Source: Cladosporium sp. IMV 00045
Taxonomy: Eukaryota; Ascomycota; Dothideomycetes; Cladosporiales; Cladosporiaceae
DNA length: 64,000 nt
Assembly (NCBI GenBank): GCA_001931905.2
Contig: MSJI02000940.1
Coordinates: 62,001-126,000 of the forward strand
Reading direction: 5' to 3'
A program made the position numbers and the translations under genes. How positions within the stretch are numbered: the first letter of the stretch is position 1; each line of letters opens with the position of its first letter. The notes under the pieces are model-generated. The model ran no database searches, was not told the DNA's origin, and saw only the letters and a program-made list of their open reading frames with translations. Shown piece by piece: positions 44,212 to 54,961 of this stretch.

Positions 44212-46020
44212 GGGACGACCGCAACCCATTTCTCTCAGCATCCCATCACTGCGGTTCCGGGCCCGGCACGGTGTCTCTCTCGCTCTACCAAAAACGCACA
44301 TGTTGAGGGCGCGCCAGGCGCTGATATGCCCAGCTATCGCCGATTGTGGGCTGGGTACAAGGGCAAGACCTCAATGAGGGCTTGCTTCAGTTGGCCTGTG
44401 TGTGAGAGCCTGCTGTGGCTCCTCACTCTCCTTCTCTTCGTCTTTGCTTTTCACCCACAACGGCTAATCCTCCCAAGCGTATGCTAATGACGACTTCACG
44501 CTAGTCGCTCGCTAGCCGTGTGGACACAGATGAGGAGCCCATGGGCCTGCATACTACTAAGAGACTACTGCCACTGCCTGCAGCGATGAACGGGCGCATT
44601 GACTCCAAAAGCTTCGCTACCCACTTCGTCTAATCAAGTCAAGTTCAAAAGTCCACCGGCCGGCCATGAAGAGAAAGTTGAGCAAGCTGTTTCTGTCGTC
44701 GTCGGCGTCGTAGTCGTCGTCGTCTCCTTCGTCCAGCCGTTCGCCCCATTTTGCCCCGACCTGACTATACCCAGGCCGCGGCCGCTCCGTCTGTTGAGAG
44801 GCCTGCATAAACCCGCGCCTCATGCCATCTGATTTTCCATGCGTAAGCAGACTCCAATCGCCCGCCCACAATTACGCCCATTGCGGGCCTGACGGCTTGC
44901 GCTTCTCGCAAAAATCTCTGTCTGCCCAGATCATTATCAGTTCCTTGCCTGTGGCTCTGTAGCTTGCTGCAAGTAGTCTGTGCAAGGAGTCTCTCGCAAG
45001 TCTACTGCAACAATGCGGAGGCTTGGTGCGTGCTCTTATTTCCCTTCCCTCTCTCCTCTTCTTCCTCTCCACCCCGTTGTACTCCCGAGCAACCTTACCA
45101 CCGCCCGGACCCATTGAGGCGCTCGTCACGGCTGCGTTGGCTTAGCTACTACTACTGACGAGCGCGTATTACCCGTTCATATCCATATCCCATCTTCGCC
45201 AGATCCTTTCTCCGTCCGCACCCGCACGTCAAACGGTATCGCCGGGGACCCTGGCGACGGGCAAATGGTGGAGTTTCCCAGGCAAAGGATAAGACTTGCA
45301 GCCTGCATGCAGCTGGCTGATGCATCGTCCAAATCGTCTCATCGTCTCTTGCCTCTGCCCTGCCCTGCCACCTGCCCGTTTCTTTCCCTTGCCGATCGTG
45401 CGATACCAACCACGTCGGACGGATTTCAGCGAACGGACATGGGCCTCAGCTCCGGCGCTGTCACCGACGCCCTTCACTCATCCTTTCTTCACAACTTCAC
45501 GCTCCGTGATCCCTTGTCATGGTTTGTGCTTTTGATAGCGTGCGCCTTGTCCATTTCGTGACTTTTGACGCGTCAACAGAGGCAAGTGCTAAGAGAATTA
45601 GATGATAAACAACAATGGCAGGTAATCAATCACAACGATCAACCCTCACATGTCACTTGCCATCATTATCCCCGGCCTGGATCTTGCCGGCCGAGCTTGT
45701 GACAAGCCAAGCAGGTACATACATGTAAACGAAGAGGAAGCAAAACGGTGGCTTGCGTGCCGTCTTCGTGGCCACTGCGTGGGCAGATTTGGTTGATGAC
45801 TTTACCCAGCCTCTGGGGCCCGGCCTGGCTTCATGTTGTTGACCTTTCTCGCTCGTGGCCGCCACATACATACATAATCAACCCCGACGTAGATGGCACA
45901 TGTCGCCTACATGTAATGACTATCCATCTTCGCTCGTCTAAAATATAAACAACAAAGAATCCGGGGTTCGCTTCTGCTCCTCTCGTCCCCTGCCTTGTGC
46001 CCGTTTCGCTTCCTTCGCGT

Positions 46021-46031
46021 CCCCCCCCCCC
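46021..46031. repeat. C11 homopolymer
   Basis: Eleven C in a row within the gene desert. Confidence 0.9.
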
Positions 46032-49000
46032 TTATATGCAAACGCAAACTGTCAATCGAGGGCTTGGGGGCCGTGGTTCTTCTCTGCCTTGCTAGATGGG
46101 CGATGCGTTAGGATGGTTGGATCTACCGGATGCTCTCTTCCCCGTGCCGCTGTGCGTCAAATCGAGCCTCGCATGCTGCACTCTGCACGTAGCTGCTTGC
46201 TTGCTTGCTTGCTGCATGCATGCATGTGTGTATGCACGAAGCTCTCTCTACTGCCCTCGTTTGGCGGATGCAGTCAACGTGGAGGACGGAGGGCTAGCAA
46301 GGTGTGGGTAGTCGCTCTTGTTAGTGGCGCGATTGGGGAGGTCGGGCCCGCTATGCTATCATTGACCGGCTGGGTTTCCTCTGTTCATCGCTAATGCGGT
46401 ATACCGTATGGCACTTCGGCGGTATGAAAGTTCACCTTTGCGGCGGTTGTGGATTCTCCGTGAAGGCTCGCTCGCTCGCTCGCTCAATTCGATGACTGCC
46501 GCTACTCCAGTATTCTCAAGAACTAATTTGCCAACTGTTCAATTGTTGCTCTCTTCGCGAGCCGCGCAGACCATGCAGGCACTTGCAGCCGACGAAAATC
46601 AACTACTGACGACTCAACCGGCACGATCGCCGTTGCAGAGAGGGAATCTCTTCCCGACATCCCCGTATGCCCTGCCTTTGCCTGCCTCTGCCCTGAAGGA
46701 TCGAAGCGAACGACGTGCAGAATGGCGCTTCATGGGGACCCATTGGCGAGGTTGTGCGTGCGTCCGCCGCGCTTCTTCTCGGCTGTGGTTGATTGCGAGT
46801 TAATCAAAGGGAAAAAAGTCAATGGACGGACGAACGAGTCTACGCCTTCCGTCTGTTGTAAGCGAACTTTTACTTTTTCTCTTGTCTAATGGGGTCTGCC
46901 GACATGCGAGCTGGCAACATCTTGCGAGCAAAGCAGAGGGTCCAACAGGGAGGGTATGTGCGTCGCCTTTCCCTGCACTCGTGAAGAAATCACGGACGGA
47001 CGTCGTTTCGTCGAAGGTATGCTCCTTCCCTGCGCTGCTCACTCTTCACTCCTGCTTTGTCAAAATGAATGCATGCATACTACGTACTGTCACTCTCACC
47101 AGGCCTGTCGAAGATCCGTCGATCCATCACTGGGATTTTCCCTGTATTGCAATGATGTGAGCCATGGAGGGCTGGCTGGACTTGCTGCTGTTGCTTTCCA
47201 ACGTCTGTCAGCCTGTGACACGACAGTACCCTAGACATGGGCGAGAAAAGCAGAACATCACCACGTACATCTCGCTGCAGGTACGCAGATAGGGGACGCG
47301 CTTAACGGAATGGCTTTGCGTCAAGACTCTTCCTGCATGTAGAACAACTAAGAGAAACGAACGAAGACCGCAGGAAGATGGAGCGGACTTGTGCCCTACT
47401 CGCGTCCTCCTTCTGCCTTTAGAAATATCATGTACCTTCTCCTAGTCTCAGTACAGACACCCAACGCACTCTGCAGAAAGGGACGCCTTCTCTTGACATT
47501 CCATTCGATTCCTTTTCCCGTCATGCAAAGGCCAAATGGTTCATGCACAAGCAGACCAGGCTACCAAACCATTGGTGAAATGCCAGGCGAACCCTCTCCT
47601 GGCACACCCACACGCCCACCCTCTGAAGAATGAAAAGGAACCCCGCCGCTGATGCTTTCGCTAGAGCAGCACGAGCTCCGGCACTTTTTTCTTTTCCTCT
47701 GCTGTACGTGTCAACTTTCTCGTGACAAACCTGGCCAACACCGAATCTGCTCCATGGTATATTCGGCAGTGGGCATGGCAGTGGGTAAAGTGGGCGAGTG
47801 AATACATGTAGTAGCGATGGCTCGATGCGACGTGATGTGCTGGCAGCAGCAGTAGGGGCAGCAGTAGTGGCCATGCGCCAGGGCGTCATTGACGCAGGAC
47901 CCAAAGAGTGGCTCTCTTGTCATGTCCATTTCTTTTTTGCTGTGCTGTACGTCAAACCCACCCGGCTTTGCTAGCCACGACACACCTCTTCCTGCAGCGG
48001 CCGTGGGAATGGAACCTTCGACTGTGATGACCCAGACCGAGTCTGCAGATGTGCCTGCAGCGGATGGATGGGCCGGATATTGGGGTGGGTTTTGATGGTT
48101 CTTGACAGCTTGGTCGCTCCCCGTCGTGTCCCGAGAGGGAGTCGGTACCTGGTTTGGCGTTAGGTAAGCAATGGGGACTTGGCCCAAGTCTTGAATTTTT
48201 GTTTCTTTTTCTTTGCTCTTTTTTTGTGATGAATTTCTCTCGACAGAGGGCATGTGTGCAATTGGCACGCGTGTGATCGGTGATCTTGATCTGCGAATGT
48301 ACCAGCCCATTGGTGTGGAAAGGGAGTGATGTTCGTCGTCTGGCTGGATGTAGTCCCTCACCGCGTCAAGGGCACTGATTAACGTATCCGTCTGCGAAAC
48401 GTTTCTGGCGATCGAAAAGATCATCTCAACAATGACCGATGGGCATCTCAAGCCCCCTCGCCTCGCCTGACAGTCCTCGCTCACGCATCCTCTGCTCGCC
48501 TATCTGCCTCGCCTGTCGTCCCACAGTCCTACAGTCCGCCATGGCGTAGCGAGCTTGAGAAGAATAGCCGCGACACAGCACCTCAGAGCGTCAGTGGCGG
48601 CTCAATGGAAACGACTGTGCCGCGCGCTTCGTCGGAGGCGGACCACGTATCCCCGTCTGTAGGATGTGCGTTTGACGGTGCCGCTTTGCCATGCTGGCGT
48701 GGGAGGCGATCCTTCGTACGATGCAATCGTGGCGTGCATGAGCGAGGAGGTTCGAGAGCGCTTGGGGATGATTCCGGATGGAGTCCATCTCCGTGTTGAT
48801 CGCTTGGTTGTGTCGCTTATGTCAGGTTGTGTCGCTTATATGCCCTGCTTGAGTCGTGGTCACGTCTGTTGCATTTTGCTTCTGGGAAATGGGAGGGCTT
48901 CAAGTATTACTACACCTGTCGCGGAGAATGCCGGTCCTAGAAAGCCTTGATGTAAGCGATGTCAATGAAAAATCCTACGAAGTGAAAATCAATCTAGATC

Positions 49001-49345
49001 GGTAGAGCTGGATGTGGTTGCTCCGAGAGCTGATGCAAATCAAGATGGCAAATGGGGAAATGATTGGTGAGACAAAAAGAAAACATCCTTCTAATACCGC
49101 AGGGGTAGTAATATGCACAAGATAGTGTACACGCCAAAAGAAAAAACCTCTGGCGCTCCGGTCCTCGTCTGTTCGGTGTGCTGCTGTCGTTGATGCCAGC
49201 CGACCGGTAATCCTCCAGCTTTTTTCCCACTTCGGCTCCTCCGATCGCCCATCCTCCTTCTGCATCATGTCTTCGCCTCCTCTCTCCCTTCAGGCTTCTC
49301 CCTCCTCATTTGCCGTACGTTAGATCGCCATTGGCACCCTCAAAT

Positions 49346-50096
49346 TTAGTGGTGAGCGTGCGCGGCGTCGCCCCTGTAGCCAACAATCTTGAATCTGCCG
49401 ATCATCTCGCCGATGGAGAAGAAACCAATGACCTCGGCGGTGACGATGCCGACCTGCCTGAGGGTGGCGGAGTCCTGGGCCCGTACGCGAGCGAGGAAAG
49501 ACTGCGGGTTGTTGGCGGCAGGGGCGCGGTTGAGGAAAGCGGAGGGGTTTTGAAGGCCCTTGGTGAGCGGCTGGACGTAGCTCTGGATGGTCTCGATGGT
49601 ACTTTTGGGAGGTGTCAGTTCCGATGGAGGTTTTCTCGCGCGCGGGTATGCCTTCGCGGATGGAGCAGCTTACGGGGGAGCCATGTTGCGGCCCTGGACG
49701 ATGATCTTGCCGAGCTCACCAGCGACGCGGCCGTAGTAGAGAGTAGGAGGAATCAGGCCTTAAATCGCGTGTCAATGGATGGGATGCCCTTCTTCTCTCA
49801 AGTCGCGTGCTTCTCTCATTCTACTCACTGTTGACGAACTTGATCACCTGGCCGGTCCTGCCACCGACGCCGGCCAAGCTCTTGCTGAGCGCAGAGCCAG
49901 CGCTGCTCAACTTCTCGGTGGCAGAGCTCTGCACGCGCGAAAGGCCCTCCTGCGCCTTGCTGGCGGTCTCCTGGGTGGCCTGCTTGGCCTGGCTGGCCTT
50001 CTGAGCAGCGGCCTCGGTGGTGTTGGAGGCGGCGCGACGCTGGATGAGCGCGCGCGACTGGCGCAGGGCGAATCGGGGCATGATACGGGCCGACAT
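49346..50096 (-). CDS. ATP20: Mitochondrial F1Fo ATP synthase subunit g
   Basis: Three exons (50096-49829, 49758-49674, 49601-49346) encode 202 aa. The introns are 70 and 72 nt with GTGAGT and GTAAGC donors. The N-terminus (MSARIMPRFALRQSRALIQR) is Arg-rich, lacks acidic residues and is amphipathic, as for mitochondrial import. An Ala/Gln/Lys helical stretch (about 24-75) follows. Then comes the conserved subunit-g core: LIPPTLYYGRVAGELGKIIV, the TIETIQSYVQPL helix, and the membrane helix VGIVTAEVIGFFSIGEMIGR with a GxxxG-type dimer motif. Subunit g supports ATP synthase dimers and cristae shape. It is divergent from ROK1, with 262 bases between the start codons. Confidence 0.93.
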
Positions 50097-50358
50097 TGTG
50101 TATGGGAGAAGGTGTGAGGTGCGGAGTGGGCGATGCAATGGAGCGGCTGGCGTAAGGTATCAACTATCGATCTTCCTCCTCCTTGGGGATTTCTCGCAGA
50201 GGTTGGACGCTCGGGATTCATCGGGGCTCGGGGCTTGCCGCTTGTCCTACACCGCCCGCGTAAGGCTGGTCGTTCTGCCTCAGGCCGTGGCAACTTTTTG
50301 GTCTCTTACTGGGATTTTATTGTATGCGAATGTTCAGAGACGTCACTTCACACCCGCC
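50097..50358. promoter_or_regulatory. Bidirectional promoter of ATP20 and ROK1
   Basis: Only 262 bases separate the two divergent start codons, so the promoters and leaders must share this segment. No TATA box is evident. Confidence 0.6.
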
Positions 50359-52425
50359 ATGGATCCGCTGAAGCTGCTCTCGCGCTCTACGAAGCTGCAC
50401 AAGGGTGCGCCCAAGAAGGAGGCTGTCGTTCCCAGTGCGCAGCAAGCTCGTCCTCAACTCTTCCCAACCGAACCAACAGAAGGCGGCTCGAGGAAGCGCA
50501 AGAGAGGGCAGGATGGGAAAGCAAAGAAAATCATGGATGACTCAACCGGACCGGACTTCTTTGGGGGAGGAAATACACAGACGGCAGAGGAATTTCCTCA
50601 AGCAACAGAGGCGCAACATTCCCAGGCTGAAGACGAGAGTGAGGATCTGGACAACGATGGCGAGTCGGAAGAGCATACCAGACATGTCTTGAGGCAGCAC
50701 AAGCTAAAGATGACATGGCTGAACCCTCGACCAGTGTCGAAGAAAGACAAGAAAAAGAAGAAGGAAGACAAGAAGGAGCAAAAGCAGAATGTATACCCAC
50801 GCCCGCTGGAGCGATTCCAGACCCTCCGAAAACGATTCGGCATACCGCAGAGAATACAAGAGAACGTATCTGAACAAGGATATGATCTTGCGACAGAGGT
50901 GCAGTTGGCCGCGCTTCCTCTACTATTGGACGCTCCCAAGTCCTTCCTCCCGGTACTGGCAGAAACGAGCGAGTCCTCCAACATTGACCTGCTCGCCGTG
51001 GCGCCAACGGGCAGCGGCAAAACCCTGGCGTTCCTTATACCATTGTTCAGCAAGATTATGAAATTGCGAAAGGAGCAAAGCGGCACCCGGCATACCACGG
51101 CCGTGATCCTTGCGCCTACGAAAGAGCTGGTCGGACAAATCGTCAACGAGGGCAAGAAGCTGGGTTTGAACACAGGCACCAAGATTTCGCAAGTGCGCAA
51201 AGGCATGCGGCTTGGTCATGAATCGAAGGAGGTGGACAATGAGACTGAAGACAAGGACGACGAGGAATCCTCTGTCAAGGTGGATATCTTGGTATCGACA
51301 CCCGGCATCTTGCACAGCATCATGGAGGACAAGGAAGGTGACGATCGTGCCGTATTGCCGGCAGTTAAATCGCTTGTTCTAGACGAAGCCGATGTGCTAC
51401 TCGATCCGCTTTTCCGAGAACAAACCCTGGCCATCTGGAACAAATTGCCGCACCCTGACCTTCGCGTCAGCTTGTGGTCAGCAACAATGGGCAGCAATAT
51501 CGAAGATCTGGCTCGCACGACTATTACGGACCGTCGAAAACGACTAGCAGCGGAGCAGGACATCAAGATCATTGAAGCCCCACTCATCAGACTTGTGGTC
51601 GGCCTGAAGGACTCTGCCGTGCCTAACGTACAACATAAACTTACCTACGCTGCAACAGAGCAAGGTAAGCTCATGGGATTGCGACAGCTACTCCACCCAA
51701 CGACTACGAGTGCAGAGAGTGGTCCACCACTCCGCCCGCCATTCCTTGTGTTCACGCAGACAATCGAGCGCGCTGTTGCACTGCACTCCGAGCTGCTCTA
51801 CGACATCCCAGCCGAAGCAGGTGGCATCAGCCGCATCGCTGTACTTCACTCCGATCTTTCAGACACTGCTCGTGACAGCGTCATGACCCGTTTCCGCAAA
51901 GGTGAAGTTTGGGTGCTTATCACGACTGATCTCCTCTCGCGTGGAGTGGATTTCCGTGGCGTCAACGGTGTTGTGAACTACGATATTCCCACATCCAGCG
52001 CAGCATACGTCCACCGTGTAGGAAGGACTGGCAGAGCTGGCCGCGAAGGTGGCGTTGCAGTCACCCTCTACAGCAAGGAGGACATCCCATACATGAAGCA
52101 CGTCGCCAACGTGGTATCAATGGCCCAAAAGCAACAAGGCGCGAGCGCCGGAGAAGGCGTTCAGCAATGGCTGCTCGACGCCCTCCCTTCCCTCAGCAAG
52201 AACGAGAAGCAAAAATTCAAGAAGCGCGGTGTCGAAGCCCGCACGGCGAAGGGTATGGCCAGCGATCCTCGTGGAGCGAAGAAGGCTCGTATCAGTACGA
52301 AGGCTGGCTACATTCGACGCGAGGAGAACAAGCTCAAGGGTGCGATTGCGGGCAGCAAGCAAAGAGCCAAGGCTGCGCCGAAGGAAGACGACGGCGATGG
52401 ATCGGATTTTGGAGGGTTTGACTGA
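50359..52425 (+). CDS. ROK1: DEAD-box RNA helicase ROK1
   Basis: Single exon, 688 aa. The start is the ATG in CCCGCCATGG; the frame is open upstream, but that part is promoter and overlaps ATP20. ROK1 is an ATP-dependent helicase of 40S ribosome biogenesis in the nucleolus. Motif I APTGSGKT (215-222), motif Ia LAPTKEL, motif II DEAD (342-345), motif III SAT (374-376), ITTDLLSRGVDF (motif V region) and motif VI HRVGRTGR (552-559) are all present. The N-terminus begins MDPLKLLSRSTKL, as in the ROK1 family, and the Lys-rich stretch KKDKKKKKEDKKE precedes the Q-motif region. An acidic insertion (about 288-306) lies between motifs Ib and II. The tail is basic, with an acidic Gly/Asp/Phe end. Confidence 0.96.
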   Translation: MDPLKLLSRSTKLHKGAPKKEAVVPSAQQARPQLFPTEPTEGGSRKRKRGQDGKAKKIMDDSTGPDFFGGGNTQTAEEFPQATEAQHSQAEDESEDLDNDGESEEHTRHVLRQHKLKMTWLNPRPVSKKDKKKKKEDKKEQKQNVYPRPLERFQTLRKRFGIPQRIQENVSEQGYDLATEVQLAALPLLLDAPKSFLPVLAETSESSNIDLLAVAPTGSGKTLAFLIPLFSKIMKLRKEQSGTRHTTAVILAPTKELVGQIVNEGKKLGLNTGTKISQVRKGMRLGHESKEVDNETEDKDDEESSVKVDILVSTPGILHSIMEDKEGDDRAVLPAVKSLVLDEADVLLDPLFREQTLAIWNKLPHPDLRVSLWSATMGSNIEDLARTTITDRRKRLAAEQDIKIIEAPLIRLVVGLKDSAVPNVQHKLTYAATEQGKLMGLRQLLHPTTTSAESGPPLRPPFLVFTQTIERAVALHSELLYDIPAEAGGISRIAVLHSDLSDTARDSVMTRFRKGEVWVLITTDLLSRGVDFRGVNGVVNYDIPTSSAAYVHRVGRTGRAGREGGVAVTLYSKEDIPYMKHVANVVSMAQKQQGASAGEGVQQWLLDALPSLSKNEKQKFKKRGVEARTAKGMASDPRGAKKARISTKAGYIRREENKLKGAIAGSKQRAKAAPKEDDGDGSDFGGFD

Positions 52426-52628
52426 GCCTTCTCTGTAGGATTTACCTAATGTACAGGCTAATAGTGATATCGATACCAAATGCTTGATGAATATCTTGCT
52501 CAGTACTCAGCATTTACCTCTCAGTCCGCCAATGACATGCGAAACGCTTGAACCATAAACAACCAGTCATCCTACTGGGCAGCAACAAACGTGAAACACC
52601 CAATCACCAACCCCCTCACAAGCATCCT
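52426..52628. other. Convergent 3' spacer
   Basis: About 200 bases between the ROK1 stop and the stop of the minus-strand dehydrogenase. Confidence 0.5.
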
Positions 52629-53538
52629 CTACTGCAAATTCACAAACGCCCCACCATCCACCAACATCTGCGCACCACTCATATACTCACTCAAATCACT
52701 CGCCAAAAACACCGCCGGCCCCGCCAAATCCCTCGGCTGCCCCAGTCTCCCCAGCGGAATCCTCCCCTCCATGTACGCCTTCTTCCCCTCGTCCGCCATG
52801 TCCTCATCATTCAGCTGCGTGCGAATCGTCCCCGGCAGCAGCGCGTTGCAGCGGATTCCGTACTTGCCCAGCGCGCACGCGCACGACTGCATGAGGGAGA
52901 GCACGCCTGCTTTTGTGGGCGTGTAGTGCGTTTGGCCCGCGCCGCCGACGAGGGCGGAGATTGAGGAGACGCCGATGATGCTGCCGCCTTGCGGGGTTTG
53001 GCGAGCCATTTGTTGCGCGGCTGCTTGCACGGCGAAGAAGGCGCCGTTGAGGTTCGTGCTGATTGTGAAGTTTACTAAGTCGGGAGAGATGCTGGGAAGG
53101 CGGTCACGGTTCTGTTAGCTGATGATTCAGAAAATCGGAGGGTGGAGTCTACAGGCACTCACGTCAGGAAATCGGCAAACTCGCACACGCCCGCATTGCT
53201 CACGAAGACGTCGAGACGGCCGAACTTCTCGACCGTCTTCGCGATGAGCTCTTGCCCTGCTTCGGGCTTTCGAATGTCGCCTGGGACGCCCACGATGTTG
53301 CCACCTGCGGCCCCGGCTTCCGCGATCAGGCTCTCGAGTTGTGAGGTCGATTTGTCGTCTGGGAAATAGTTGACGCCGACGTTGGCGCCTTGTCGGACGT
53401 ATTCTAGCACGATGGCGCGGCCGATGCCTGTTGGGTTGAGGTTAGCTGGTTGTGATTTTGGGTTGATGGGTTGATAATTGGGTTACCGGTCACGCCGCCT
53501 GTGATTGCTGCTGTCTTGCCTTGCAAAAGAGAGGCCAT
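52629..53538 (-). CDS. LRA1: Short-chain dehydrogenase, probable L-rhamnose 1-dehydrogenase
   Basis: Three exons (53538-53487, 53427-53163, 53091-52629) encode 259 aa; introns are 59 and 71 nt. Classical SDR: TGGVTGIG cofactor motif (13-20), VSNAG, a Ser in ISSISALVGG-like context (here VSSISALVGG), and YTPTK catalytic Tyr/Lys. The body matches fungal L-rhamnose 1-dehydrogenase strongly in my recollection: THYTPTKAGVLSLMQS, CALGKYGIRCNALLPGTIRT, YMEGRIPLGR and the terminal LVDGGAFVNLQ. The reaction would be NAD(P)-dependent oxidation of L-rhamnose to the 1,4-lactone. The divergent neighbour is an amidohydrolase of the type used as the lactonase of the next step, which supports the assignment. 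Confidence 0.85.
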
Positions 53539-53908
53539 TCTTGTTGTAGCTGAGCTTGGTCCGAGATATACCAAAGATGCTCAGTCCAAAGTCGAATTGA
53601 CTTTTCGATGATCAATCGTGTTCAAACATATTTTTCTGTTGTAGCTCACGATAATGAAACATCGCCTGCTTGTTGGAGGTGGGGTTGAAGTCGGGTCAAT
53701 TCCAAGCGAGTGTGTGGAGCCGCGATTCTGTGGCGGGGGTGCAACAACCTTCATGCTTGAAATGTCCAGTGTTGAGCTAGTATAATCCGATTCGATCGAT
53801 ACATGAGTGGTCTCGGCGAGAATCCACAGCTTGAAGGATACATTCGATCCGACCAAGACAGGAAGGGGAGGCAAGCTTGCCATACAAGCGACATCTTTAG
53901 CCAGAACC
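53539..53908. promoter_or_regulatory. Bidirectional promoter of LRA1 and LRA2 with CreA-like sites
   Basis: 370 bases between the two divergent start codons. Three matches to the CreA carbon-repression consensus SYGGRG occur on the plus strand: GTGGGG 53679-53684, GTGGAG 53714-53719 and GCGGGG 53733-53738. About one to two would be expected by chance, so this is suggestive only. Confidence 0.5.
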
Positions 53909-54961
53909 ATGGCGCCCAAAACCATCATCGACAGTCACATCCACCTCTGGCCGGAGAGCGCGTCAAATGAAAATGGCCACGTCTGGATGACACCAGGCAT
54001 GCCACTCGCAAAACAACACATCTTACCAGACTACTACGAGGCTTCACAGCAGACTTCCACCACCAGCGAGACCAAAGTTCAGGGAGTCGTCTACGTCGAA
54101 ACTGATCGCCGCTATGAATCGCCGACCGGTAGCCTTAGCGAATGGGCGAGAAACCCCCTTGATGAAGTGAAATTCGTCCGCAGTATCGTCGAGGGAGAAT
54201 ACGGCGAAAGAGACAGCCAGATGCTGGTCGGAATCGTTCTATGGGCCCCCATGAACCAACCGCCTGAAGTGCTACAGGAGTGGCTGCATCTGGCCGAGCA
54301 AGCAGCTGGTCGTGCGACTTGGAAGCGAGTGAAAGGTTTTCGATTCCTGCTGCAAGCGATCCACGACGAGTCGAAGTTCAAAGATCTCGTGTTGGGAGCA
54401 GATTTCGCAGCCAATTTGAAGACTCTGGGCCAGCGTGGCTTTTCCTTCGACGTCGGCGTGGATCAACATTCTGGCGGGCCATGGCAGCTCGAATGGGTCT
54501 ACATGGCCATGCGTCGAGCGCATGCCGGGCTTGAGGATGAGGAGAAAGTTACATTCATCATCAATCATCTTTGCAAACCGGATTTCAGCAACAGCACGAC
54601 TGCCGAACATGAGAGTATCGACTTTTACCGCTGGACGCAGGCGATAGAGAAGATGTCGCACATGTCCAGGACTTACATGAAGCTCTCTGGTGCTTTCTCG
54701 GAATTACCTCAGCGGCCTGATGCGCGGAGCGATGTTGCGGCTCAGATCAAGCCTTGGGTCGAGCATGTCTTGAAGCATTTTGGGCCTGCGAGGGTGATGT
54801 TTGGAAGCGATTGGCCGGTTTGCAATGCCAATGGACCGGAGGATGAGAGTCCCTGGGTTATTTGGACGGATACAGTGGAGAGACTGTTGACATCCCTCGT
54901 TGCCGTTGAAGAACATGAGCGCATATGGCGAGGCACTGCTATTGAGGCATATGAGTTGTGA
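53909..54961 (+). CDS. LRA2: Amidohydrolase-2 family protein, probable L-rhamnono-1,4-lactonase
   Basis: Single exon, 350 aa, started at the ATG in AGAACCATGGCGCCC; the 34 codons upstream overlap the promoter. The N-terminal metal motif is IIDSHIHLWPE (HxH). Other family features are RVKGFRFLLQAIHDE (active-site Arg/His region), FSFDVGVDQHSGG, FIINHLCKPDF (the third metal histidine region) and RVMFGSDWPVCN (conserved Asp). These fit the COG3618/amidohydrolase-2 family, which includes the fungal L-rhamnono-gamma-lactonase. With the divergent LRA1-like gene it would convert L-rhamnono-1,4-lactone to L-rhamnonate. Other lactones or 2-pyrone-4,6-dicarboxylate-type substrates are possible if the neighbourhood is misleading. 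Confidence 0.78.
   Translation: MAPKTIIDSHIHLWPESASNENGHVWMTPGMPLAKQHILPDYYEASQQTSTTSETKVQGVVYVETDRRYESPTGSLSEWARNPLDEVKFVRSIVEGEYGERDSQMLVGIVLWAPMNQPPEVLQEWLHLAEQAAGRATWKRVKGFRFLLQAIHDESKFKDLVLGADFAANLKTLGQRGFSFDVGVDQHSGGPWQLEWVYMAMRRAHAGLEDEEKVTFIINHLCKPDFSNSTTAEHESIDFYRWTQAIEKMSHMSRTYMKLSGAFSELPQRPDARSDVAAQIKPWVEHVLKHFGPARVMFGSDWPVCNANGPEDESPWVIWTDTVERLLTSLVAVEEHERIWRGTAIEAYEL

Larger units (their letters stand above)
42470..49345. other. 6.9 kb gene desert with microsatellites and TACATGTA palindromes
   Basis: No open frame on either strand has believable composition. The longest, 47711-48484 on the minus strand (257 aa), is rich in His, Cys and Thr patches with no domain and no gene-like codon use. 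The stretch is not AT-rich and not RIP-like. It contains a CA-rich array, a CTCACT array, C11, TCG repeats at about 44697-44725, GCTC and CTTG tetranucleotide runs near 46190-46210 and 46468-46484, and five TACATGTA palindromes. It must include the promoter of the glycosyltransferase. Confidence 0.6.

Noticed and set aside
47711..48484. 257-aa open frame on the minus strand in the gene desert
   Set aside because: Longest frame there, but composition is irregular (His, Cys and Thr patches), there is no domain and no supporting splice or leader context.
53807..53908. Upstream in-frame start for the LRA2-like protein
   Set aside because: The added 34 residues are not family-like and would consume most of the shared promoter.
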